DNA of 6,912 nucleotides, taken from contig CAIUSQ010000099.1 of NCBI GenBank assembly GCA_903901905.1, positions 1 to 6,912 on the forward strand. Reading direction: 5' to 3'. The translations under genes and the position numbers were made by a program. How positions within the stretch are numbered: the first letter of the stretch is position 1; every line of letters starts with the position of its first letter. This stretch comes from an uncultured Actinomycetes bacterium (GTDB lineage: Bacteria; Actinomycetota; Actinomycetes; Nanopelagicales; Nanopelagicaceae). The notes beneath the pieces were generated by a model, which searched no databases, had not been told where the DNA came from, and saw only the letters and a program-made list of their open reading frames with translations. Below, in pieces: positions 1 through 4,943 of the stretch.

Positions 1-1
1 C

Positions 2-76
2 AATCAAGACGACAAGCGCGTCTCGGGTATGGATCGCGCTAATGGCGTCCAGGGCGAAGATAAGACTCGCATGTAG
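2..76 (+). CDS. Possible 3' end of an unidentified plus-strand gene (partial)
   Basis: An open frame enters from the left edge and ends at a TAG at 74-76, giving about 24 residues ending GEDKTRM, rich in Asp, Arg and Lys. I do not recognise the protein. The main support is position: a perfect hairpin begins inside the stop codon, as expected at the 3' end of a plus-strand gene facing the convergent cbiO operon. The stretch is richer in G+C than its surroundings. The opposite strand also has an open frame here, from an ATG at 109-107 off the left edge, so strand is not certain. Sequence to the left would settle it. Confidence 0.35.
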   Translation, partial: NQDDKRVSGMDRANGVQGEDKTRM

Positions 77-95
77 TGCTGCATGTTGCAGCACT
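75..95. terminator. Perfect 9-bp inverted repeat between convergent genes, terminator-like
   Basis: AGTGCTGCA (75-83) and TGCAGCACT (87-95) are exact reverse complements around a 3-nt loop. The hairpin starts in the presumed stop codon of the plus-strand gene and lies about 50 bases past the cbiO stop on the minus strand, so it could end transcription both ways. No T-run follows on either strand, so this is not a canonical intrinsic terminator. Actinobacterial terminators often lack the U-tract, which keeps the call plausible. A weaker GTGCA/TGCAC pair lies just right of it, at about 104-123. Confidence 0.5.
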
Positions 96-146
96 TGGGG
101 GAAGTGCATTGATGCGATTGCACCAATACCTTAATTCTACCGCAGG

Positions 147-890
147 TTATTGAATTGAAAAACCAACTGGAAGTTCAAGGCGATTAGCCTCTAATAAAGC
201 CTTATTTGTAAGAATATTACGCGTGGAATTATCGGCGACAATAACCCCACCATTCAAAATAACCGCTCTTTCGCATAGTTCATTTGCATAAGGAAGATCG
301 TGAGTGACCATAACCATCGTGATATCTAGTGATCGCAAAATATCGGCCAATTCACGTCGACTTGCTGGATCTAGATTTGATGATGGTTCATCAAGAACAA
401 GAATTTCTGGCCTCATAGCAAGCACTGTTGCAACTGCAACACGTCTGCGTTGTCCGAAAGAGAGGTGATGCGGTGGACGGTCTTTAAACTCTGCCATTCC
501 AACTAATTCAAGGGCATCATTTACAACTGCATCTAGCTCTGCCCCTCTTTTTCCCATGTTGTCTGGGCCAAAGGCAATATCTTCTCCGACAGTTGGCATA
601 AACAATTGATCATCGGGATCTTGAAAAACAATTCCCACCTTTGACCTAATTCGCTTAATTGATTCTTTATTTTTAGAATCAACTAATTCACCAGCAATAC
701 GAACCGATCCTTGCTCCGTTGGGTGGATTCCATTCATGTGCATAACCAAGGTAGTTTTTCCAGCTCCATTTGGACCTAAGAGTGCTACTCGCTCACCTTT
801 TACCATTGAGAGATTAACTCCAAATAAAGCTTGATTGCCATCTGGGTATGCAAATGCTAACTCTTTAATTTCTAAGCTCGACGTAGTCAT
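147..890 (-). CDS. cbiO: ECF cobalt/nickel transporter ATPase CbiO
   Basis: This 247-residue cytoplasmic ATPase powers the importer encoded upstream of it. All ABC-ATPase motifs are present: A-loop Tyr15, Walker A GPNGAGKTT at 39-47, Q-loop Gln90 in FQDPDDQ, signature LSFGQ at 143-147, Walker B ILVLDE at 163-168 with D-loop SNLD, and switch His197 in VTHD. FQDPDDQLF is typical of the CbiO/EcfA branch. The ATG at 890 is chosen because it gives the usual MTTSSLEIKELAFAYP start and overlaps the cbiQ stop as TAATG, a coupling arrangement. A longer in-frame start at 965 would add 25 unconserved, Cys-rich residues inside cbiQ. The signature has Phe where most ABC proteins have Gly, but LSFGQRRR occurs in some CbiO relatives. 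It is probably the last gene of the operon, and a single CbiO would act as a homodimer. Confidence 0.95.
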   Translation of the reverse strand: MTTSSLEIKELAFAYPDGNQALFGVNLSMVKGERVALLGPNGAGKTTLVMHMNGIHPTEQGSVRIAGELVDSKNKESIKRIRSKVGIVFQDPDDQLFMPTVGEDIAFGPDNMGKRGAELDAVVNDALELVGMAEFKDRPPHHLSFGQRRRVAVATVLAMRPEILVLDEPSSNLDPASRRELADILRSLDITMVMVTHDLPYANELCERAVILNGGVIVADNSTRNILTNKALLEANRLELPVGFSIQ

Positions 891-1648
891 TATTGGTTTC
901 CAATCAAAGTGGTTATTACAAGAATTACAACTGCAACAAATGGATACATCAAGACCATAAACCATGAAGATGCTTTAGATTTTTCAACTTCATCATGAGG
1001 CAATACCCCCTCGTATCCTCGGGAAAGCATTGATAGGTGTACTCGTTCACCACGTTCATATGAGCGGATAAAAAGTGCCCCAGCTGCTGTTGCTAATACC
1101 TTCCAATGTTTCAGTCCGGTTGCTTCAAAGCCTCGCGAATCACGCGCAACTTTCATTCGCTCCATTTCATCATTAACCACATTGACATAGCGCAACATAA
1201 AAGATGCGATCTGAACCATAAGAGCTGGCAATCGCAATCGCTCTAAACCACGGAGAATTTCTCGGGCTGTTGTACTTGTCGAAAGAATTATTGCTGTCAG
1301 CACGCCAAGGGTGCCCTTTACAACAATCCCTGCACCTGCGATCAATCCCTCTCGGTATAAATTGAAAGGCCCGGCAACAAATCTCTCTCCTGATCCAAAA
1401 AAGGGCATCAAAATAGCAAAGAAAATAAATGGAATTTCAATGAGTGCCCGCTTAAAAAGCAAGGTAAAGGGAATTTTTGCAATCGCGGCAACTACTAAAA
1501 CCCAAGTAAAATAACCGATAAATGCTTGCCAATTTGTAATTGGTGTTGAGACGGCAACCAGAATGAAAGCGATTGCAGCAACTACTTTAAGGTAAGAGGC
1601 AGTTTCATGGACGATTGAGTGGCGATGGAGATAAAGCCGCTCACCCAC
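890..1648 (-). CDS. cbiQ: ECF cobalt/nickel transporter transmembrane T component CbiQ
   Basis: This integral membrane subunit couples the CbiO ATPase to the metal-binding subunit. From the chosen GTG it has 252 residues, near the usual length, with a hydrophobic N-terminal half (about 21-60, 67-90, 101-125) and a last helix at about 228-249. The two family coupling motifs are clear: ARDSRG at 168-173 and SRGYEG at 209-214, which contact the ATPase in ECF T components. The start is uncertain. In the same frame, codons upstream of the GTG read THHHGHD, which looks like the His-rich leader of other actinobacterial CbiQ proteins. The frame stays open to a TTG at 1753, inside the preceding gene, so the real start may lie between 1648 and 1753. 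The gene ends in a TAATG overlap with cbiO. Confidence 0.92.
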   Translation of the reverse strand: MGERLYLHRHSIVHETASYLKVVAAIAFILVAVSTPITNWQAFIGYFTWVLVVAAIAKIPFTLLFKRALIEIPFIFFAILMPFFGSGERFVAGPFNLYREGLIAGAGIVVKGTLGVLTAIILSTSTTAREILRGLERLRLPALMVQIASFMLRYVNVVNDEMERMKVARDSRGFEATGLKHWKVLATAAGALFIRSYERGERVHLSMLSRGYEGVLPHDEVEKSKASSWFMVLMYPFVAVVILVITTLIGNQ

Positions 1649-1682
1649 ATCATGTCCATGATGATGGGTTTGAACCTGCGTA

Positions 1683-1991
1683 TTAACGCTTAGTCTTTTC
1701 TGGCTTTCGGGCAACAATCTTAAAAAAGACTCCGGCAACAACTGCCGTCCCAATTACGCCAATTACTCCGGCAACACCAACAGAGGCTCGCTCATTTTCA
1801 ATTCCTTTTACACCGTAATCAGCTAAGGCTCCATCGGCATATGTGTGGTCTTTAGCTGTTTCAATGAAACCAATATCTTCGGCAACTTTTTCAAGTCCAT
1901 CAGGAGATGAAGAGGCATAAAAAGAAACTACTCCGGCAAGAAATAGAGAGACAATAAATCCCCCGATATAGAACTTGCGATTTTTAGACAT
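1683..1991 (-). CDS. PDGLE-domain auxiliary subunit of the nickel/cobalt ECF transporter (NikN/CbiN-like)
   Basis: A 102-residue membrane protein with a helix at about 7-24, an external loop containing the diagnostic SPDGLE motif at 29-34, a conserved-looking DHTYADGALADYG stretch at 48-60, a second helix at about 70-91, and a basic cytoplasmic tail. This two-helix layout with PDGLE after the first helix matches the small subunit associated with CbiM/NikM. The PDGLE family is the NikN type rather than classical CbiN, which leans toward nickel without deciding it. The ATG at 1991 overlaps the cbiM stop by 8 nt and has a GGAG Shine-Dalgarno at 1999-2002, spaced 7 nt. An upstream start at 2042 would add 17 residues (MTWFLVGKTIKRHW...) read out of frame from cbiM and is unlikely. 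The gene sits between cbiM and cbiQ, the standard position. Confidence 0.88.
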   Translation of the reverse strand: MSKNRKFYIGGFIVSLFLAGVVSFYASSSPDGLEKVAEDIGFIETAKDHTYADGALADYGVKGIENERASVGVAGVIGVIGTAVVAGVFFKIVARKPEKTKR

Positions 1992-2658
1992 TCTTAATCT
2001 CCAATGCCTTTTGATTGTTTTTCCAACCAAAAACCAAGTCACTTCGACTTGCCAGTACTGCTGTAACTGTTAAGCCTGTAATGATCGCTTCACCGATTCC
2101 AATCAAAACATGGATTCCAATCATTGATGTGAAGACTGCTGAATCAGAGAATGTTCCAGTTGCCCCGATTACATATTGAATCCAAAACCCAAATGCTGCG
2201 GCAGGAACTGAGACTGCTGCTGCAATAGATGCGGCAATTGCAACCGATGACTTATTTTTTGGCAAAAACTTTTTAATCACTAAGAACACCGCATATCCAA
2301 CCCACACGGAAATAATTGACATGTTAAAAACACTGAGCCCAAGGGCAGTTAGGCCGCCATCTGCAAACAAAAATGCTTGCATTAGCAAGACCACCGTTAA
2401 AGCTAAGGTCGCAGCCCACGGGCCAACCAAAACAGCAGCGAGGGCAGCACCAATTAGGTGGCCGCTTGTTCCAGCTACAACCGGGAAGTTGAGCATCTGA
2501 ACTGCAAAGATAAACACAGCCGTTAGCCCAGCAAGTGGTGCGGTCTTGTCGTCTAGTTGGGTTCGGGCTCCCTTTAGGGCTGCGCCTATGCCTATTGCAG
2601 AGAGTCCGACAAATGCGGCTGAGGTAGGTACGTCTATAAAGCCATCAGGAATGTGCAT
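1984..2658 (-). CDS. cbiM: ECF nickel/cobalt transporter metal-binding S component CbiM/NikM
   Basis: A 224-residue integral membrane protein that binds and translocates Co2+ or Ni2+. The N-terminus is the invariant MHIPDGF. In structures of this family the metal is held by the N-terminal amine, His2 and a histidine in the loop seen here as GTSGHLIG (His67), so all ligands are present. Other family blocks are QMLNFPV at 54-60, QAFLFADGG at 94-102 and GIGEAIITG at 187-195. There are about seven hydrophobic segments. Because Met1 and His2 are ligands, the start at 2658 is secure. It is the first gene of the operon and overlaps the next one by 8 nt. No Shine-Dalgarno precedes it; a -10-like hexamer ends 6 nt before the ATG, which implies a leaderless mRNA. 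Nickel versus cobalt cannot be decided from this protein alone. Confidence 0.96.
   Translation of the reverse strand: MHIPDGFIDVPTSAAFVGLSAIGIGAALKGARTQLDDKTAPLAGLTAVFIFAVQMLNFPVVAGTSGHLIGAALAAVLVGPWAATLALTVVLLMQAFLFADGGLTALGLSVFNMSIISVWVGYAVFLVIKKFLPKNKSSVAIAASIAAAVSVPAAAFGFWIQYVIGATGTFSDSAVFTSMIGIHVLIGIGEAIITGLTVTAVLASRSDLVFGWKNNQKALEIKNV
1999..2002 (-). promoter_or_regulatory. Shine-Dalgarno that fixes the start of the PDGLE subunit
   Basis: On the minus strand GGAG lies 7 nt before the ATG at 1991-1989, inside the last codons of cbiM. It supports the 102-residue start over the upstream in-frame one, and shows that genes inside the operon use ribosome binding sites although the first gene does not. 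Confidence 0.6.
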
Positions 2659-2664
2659 GAGAAA

Positions 2665-2670
2665 ATGTTA
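2665..2670 (-). promoter_or_regulatory. Leaderless -10 element for the cbiM operon
   Basis: TAACAT on the minus strand matches the actinobacterial TAnnnT -10 consensus and is followed by six bases (TTTCTC) and then the cbiM ATG. That spacing would put the transcription start at the A of the start codon. No good -35 hexamer lies 16-19 bp upstream; that space is occupied by the palindromic operator candidate. Confidence 0.55.
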
Positions 2671-2687
2671 ATGCAAACGATTCGCAT
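2671..2687. promoter_or_regulatory. Candidate Nur/Fur-family metal-repressor operator upstream of cbiM
   Basis: On the minus strand the 17 bases ATGCGAATCGTTTGCAT form an inverted repeat, ATGCGAA-TCG-TTTGCAT, with one mismatched pair. Read as TGCgaN5ttGCA, it resembles the Streptomyces Nur box as I recall it (tTGCaa-N5-ttGCAA). The site directly abuts the -10 hexamer, so a bound repressor would block RNA polymerase. Regulator identity is inference: Zur and other Fur-family proteins bind similar AT-flanked palindromes. No regulator gene is in the window. Confidence 0.5.
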
Positions 2688-2717
2688 CTGCATCTTTTAG
2701 GCATTGATAGCCCCTAT

Positions 2718-2743
2718 GGGTGGCAAGCCCGCAGATTGCCCTC
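2718..2743 (+). repeat. Imperfect inverted repeat in the cbiM/TPR divergent intergenic region
   Basis: GGG-t-GGCAA (2718-2726) can pair with TTGCC-CTC (2736-2743), giving about 8 pairs with one bulged base, one G-U pair and a 9-nt loop. The plus-strand RNA would pair slightly better than the minus. The hairpin is upstream of both assigned leaderless promoters, so it would not be in either mRNA if those starts are right. Function unknown; it may be chance in a G+C-rich patch. Confidence 0.3.
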
Positions 2744-2797
2744 AAAATTGCTCTTGGCACGGAGGGAAATTCTCACGCCCCCTTAACATTGTGCGTA

Positions 2798-2803
2798 TAG
2801 GGT
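2798..2803 (+). promoter_or_regulatory. Probable near-leaderless -10 element for the TPR-phosphatase operon
   Basis: TAGGGT fits TAnnnT and ends 7 nt before the ATG at 2811. An overlapping TATAGG at 2796-2801 is an alternative reading of the same element. There is no Shine-Dalgarno before the ATG and no clear -35. It is a weaker match than the other three start sites in the window. Confidence 0.4.
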
Positions 2804-2810
2804 CACGTGC

Positions 2811-3761
2811 ATGAGCGACGACGAAGGTATGGAGGAACTCGTCTCCGAAGAGATGCTTTGGGATCGAATCCCCGAGGTTGAAGGCGAAGAGCGAGCCAGT
2901 ACTTTTTACGAGTTAAGCGCTCGAATATTTGCTCGTGGTCAATATGACGAAGCGCTCGCACTCGCAGAAACAGCGCGTGATATTTATTCACAACTTGGAG
3001 TTACATCGGCATCTGAAGGTTTAGCTCAAGCTTATTCAGCTATTGGTTACAACTTAAATCAACTTAAGCGAATTGATGAGGCAGCAACTGCAATGAGTAA
3101 GGCAGTTGAGATTTTAAGAGAGAACAAATCACCTATCGCATTAGAACTTGCTTGCACATTAGGTGAATGGTGGTACACATCAAAGCAGTATGAGAAAGTG
3201 GTTTTAACAATGAATGAGTGTGCTCAAGAGCACCTTGTTGACAGCAATGAAATTGGTGCAGCAAATGATCTTCATTTGGTCGGTTGCGCCGAACGTGAGT
3301 TGAAAAATTACACGAAAGCGATTGAAGCCTTCAAAGAAGCCCGCGCGTTATTTAAGCGTAACAAAGAAGTTATACATGTTGCCAGGTGCGACCAAAAAAT
3401 TGCTTCCTGCCTTATTGAACTTGGCGAAGGTGAACTTGCACTCGAGACTGCGCAAAAAGCTGTAGATGTTTTTGAGACAGGACACGATCACCGCCGCGAG
3501 ATTTTTGCAATGTTTGAGTATGGGAAAGCACAAATATTGCTTGAAAAATTCGATGATGGTCTAGCGACTCTAGAAAATGTCCTAGTTGTAGTTAGCGAAG
3601 ACGAGCCTAAAGATTTTGAATTCATTGTGGATATTGAAACCCGGATTTGCAAAATTATGAGGATGCAAGGTCGAATCGATGAGGCAAATGAGATTGAGCG
3701 TCGTTTGAAATCAGTTCGAGAGGCGTTAGAAGATGAACCCCAGCGCGATCTCCTCAATTAA
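2811..3761 (+). CDS. Tetratricopeptide-repeat (TPR) protein
   Basis: A 316-residue, acidic, soluble protein made almost wholly of TPR helix pairs, with no signal peptide or membrane segment. Seven repeats are visible at about 29-62, 71-104, 110-142, 150-184, 190-222, 230-262 and 269-302. The clearest are 29-62 (ARGQYDEALALAETARDIY), 71-104 (AYSAIGYNLNQLKRIDEA) and 150-184 (LKNYTKAIEAFKEARALF). TPR arrays form superhelical scaffolds that bind other proteins or peptides; no enzymatic domain is seen. The ATG at 2811 is chosen for its position after a -10 hexamer; a second in-frame Met at codon 7 (2829) is possible. The last 29 nt overlap the phosphatase gene downstream, so the two are likely co-expressed and may be functionally linked. 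The client of this scaffold is unknown. Confidence 0.88.
   Translation: MSDDEGMEELVSEEMLWDRIPEVEGEERASTFYELSARIFARGQYDEALALAETARDIYSQLGVTSASEGLAQAYSAIGYNLNQLKRIDEAATAMSKAVEILRENKSPIALELACTLGEWWYTSKQYEKVVLTMNECAQEHLVDSNEIGAANDLHLVGCAERELKNYTKAIEAFKEARALFKRNKEVIHVARCDQKIASCLIELGEGELALETAQKAVDVFETGHDHRREIFAMFEYGKAQILLEKFDDGLATLENVLVVVSEDEPKDFEFIVDIETRICKIMRMQGRIDEANEIERRLKSVREALEDEPQRDLLN
3718..3723 (+). promoter_or_regulatory. Shine-Dalgarno for the tyrosine phosphatase gene
   Basis: GAGAGG ends 9 nt before the ATG at 3733 and lies inside the TPR coding sequence. It supports the upstream start over the in-frame ATG at 3787, which has no such signal. Confidence 0.5.
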
Positions 3762-4263
3762 AAAATCTGATCAAATCAGCGTCACCATGGTTTGTTTAGG
3801 AAATATTTGTCGCTCGCCCATGGCAGCGGCAGTACTGGCACACAAAAAAAAGGCAATCAAGTGGCCAATTATCACTGTAGATAGCGCAGGTACTGGCCCA
3901 TGGCATATCGGACAAGGTCCGCATCCATCTTCGAAGAAGATTTGGGAAAAAGCTGGATATACGCATGAACACACCGCGAAGCAGTTCACCAGCCTTGATT
4001 TCTTTGTTCACGACTTAATTCTTGTGATGGATTCAAGAAATCATTACAACGTTATTTCATTGGCAGAAAATGAAGAGCATCGTTCTAAAGTTTTTTACTT
4101 ACGAAGTTTTGATCCAGAGCTAAAAGACATTGATCCAAGTTCTGCTGATTATTTTAAGTTAGAAGTTCCAGATCCATATAATCAAAGTGATAAAGCCTAT
4201 GAAACAACGTTAGCTATGGTTGAACGCGCAGTGGATGGATTGCTAGCAGAAATAGTTTCTTAA
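3733..4263 (+). CDS. Low-molecular-weight protein tyrosine phosphatase
   Basis: A cytoplasmic phosphatase of 176 residues that removes phosphate from tyrosines through a cysteinyl-phosphate intermediate. The P-loop CLGNICRS at 21-28 carries nucleophile Cys21 and Arg27 (C-x5-R). SAGTG is at 51-55, followed by Trp57. The general acid is Asp147 in the DPY motif at 147-149, with VMD at 98-100. All catalytic residues are intact. A start at the internal Met19 would cut into the first beta strand (ISVTMVCLGN), so the ATG at 3733 is preferred, leaving a 14-residue N-terminal extension. The gene overlaps the TPR gene by 29 nt. In actinobacteria, relatives act on tyrosine-phosphorylated regulators or on polysaccharide-export tyrosine kinases; none is visible here. 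The stop codon overlaps that of the convergent methyltransferase gene. Confidence 0.93.
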   Translation: MNPSAISSIKKSDQISVTMVCLGNICRSPMAAAVLAHKKKAIKWPIITVDSAGTGPWHIGQGPHPSSKKIWEKAGYTHEHTAKQFTSLDFFVHDLILVMDSRNHYNVISLAENEEHRSKVFYLRSFDPELKDIDPSSADYFKLEVPDPYNQSDKAYETTLAMVERAVDGLLAEIVS

Positions 4264-4907
4264 CGTGGTAGATACTGTAAGGCCCAGTGATACATTGCAA
4301 TCGCACCTGCAGCAGAAGCGTTCATGGATCTTGTTGATCCATATTGATTAATTTCGTATAAATCTTTACATACTGCAATTGCTTCATCAGACATTCCTGC
4401 ACCCTCTTGACCAAATAGAAGGACGCAACTTTCAGGCAATTGTGCTGATTCAAGTTGATTAGAGCTGGGCACATTATCTATTCCGATAATTGGAATCCCG
4501 CGCTCCTTGCAGTGTTCTGAGAAGTCAGCCACAGATGGATGATGAATCACAGTTAAGTAGCGATCTGTAACCATTGCTCCGCGCTTATTCCAATCCCGTT
4601 TTCCAACAATATGAACAGCGTTAACATTAAAGGCATTAGCTGTGCGTACTACTGATCCAATATTTAAATCATGTTGCCAATTTTCAATTGCAATCTCTAA
4701 CTTGTGTCGCTTTGTGTTTAGGTCCGCAACAATTGCCTCAACACTCCAATATCTATACTTATCTAATACATTACGGCGATCACCATTAAGTAATAACTCA
4801 GGATCAAAGTGAGAATCTTGGGGCCAAGGTTTTTCGTGTGGCCCAACCCCGACTACTGGAAAAAACTCTCCAGGACCAATATTGGCTGGGGTGGTTGGAG
4901 AAGACAT
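4260..4907 (-). CDS. TrmH/SpoU-family RNA 2'-O-methyltransferase
   Basis: A 215-residue SPOUT-superfamily enzyme expected to transfer a methyl group from S-adenosylmethionine to a ribose 2'-OH in tRNA or rRNA; the target nucleotide cannot be told from sequence. Motif 1 is NIGSVVRTANAF at 82-93 with Arg88, motif 2 is LLFGQEGAGMS at 163-173, and motif 3, the knotted cofactor site, is SMNASAAGAIAMYHW at 194-208. The N-terminus (VGVGPHEKPWPQDSHFDPELL, then GDRRNVLDKYRYW) is the form I recognise from actinobacterial members, so the full length is believable. The ATG at 4907 follows a -10 hexamer by 6 nt without a Shine-Dalgarno. The gene stands alone on its strand: its 3' end overlaps the phosphatase stop and its 5' end lies 22 bp from a divergent gene. 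Confidence 0.9.
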   Translation of the reverse strand: MSSPTTPANIGPGEFFPVVGVGPHEKPWPQDSHFDPELLLNGDRRNVLDKYRYWSVEAIVADLNTKRHKLEIAIENWQHDLNIGSVVRTANAFNVNAVHIVGKRDWNKRGAMVTDRYLTVIHHPSVADFSEHCKERGIPIIGIDNVPSSNQLESAQLPESCVLLFGQEGAGMSDEAIAVCKDLYEINQYGSTRSMNASAAGAIAMYHWALQYLPR

Positions 4908-4923
4908 GTGAGCACTCTAAACT
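4895..4923 (+). promoter_or_regulatory. Leaderless promoter of the membrane protein-dacB operon
   Basis: TTGGAG (4895-4900), a 17-nt spacer, then TAAACT (4918-4923), which ends 6 nt before the ATG at 4930. There is no Shine-Dalgarno. The -35 lies in the first codons of the TrmH-family gene, so both promoters of this divergent pair extend into coding sequence. Confidence 0.6.
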
Positions 4924-4943
4924 GAACTCATGAGAGCAATCAA
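4914..4943 (-). promoter_or_regulatory. Leaderless promoter of the TrmH-family gene
   Basis: On the minus strand TTGATT (4943-4938), an 18-nt spacer, then TAGAGT (4919-4914), which ends 6 nt before the ATG at 4907. The -35 lies inside codons 3-5 of the divergent membrane-protein gene. The -10 shares two base pairs with the opposing -10. Confidence 0.6.

Noticed and set aside
1..109. Minus-strand frame starting with ATG at 109 (MHFPQVLQHAALHASLIF...) running off the left edge
   Set aside because: It reads plausibly and would extend the cbi operon, but it would place a perfect 9-bp hairpin within its first codons. The plus-strand frame ending at that hairpin is the simpler reading. Kept as an alternative; the flanking sequence would decide.
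888..965. Longer CbiO start at 965
   Set aside because: The extra 25 residues (MVYGLDVSICCSCNSC...) are the out-of-frame end of cbiQ and do not resemble the family; the TAATG-coupled start at 890 fits.
1311..1514. Plus-strand open frame inside cbiQ
   Set aside because: Antisense to a confident coding region, with no homology-like features, no promoter and no Shine-Dalgarno.
2659..2810. Cobalamin riboswitch upstream of cbiM
   Set aside because: The stretch has a GCCACCC and some stems on the minus strand, but lacks the characteristic B12-box and core motifs, is too short once the divergent promoter is allowed for, and the cbiM -10 placement implies no 5' UTR.
2803..2991. Minus-strand open frame opposite the start of the TPR gene
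   Set aside because: Arg-rich translation with no recognisable domain, antisense to the TPR repeats and divergent from every nearby promoter.
3348..3757. Minus-strand open frames inside the TPR gene
   Set aside because: Low-complexity Ser/Arg-rich translations antisense to a clear TPR protein; shadows of its codon pattern.
3771..4011. Two minus-strand open frames opposite the phosphatase P-loop region
   Set aside because: They overlap each other and mirror an intact catalytic domain; no independent start signals.
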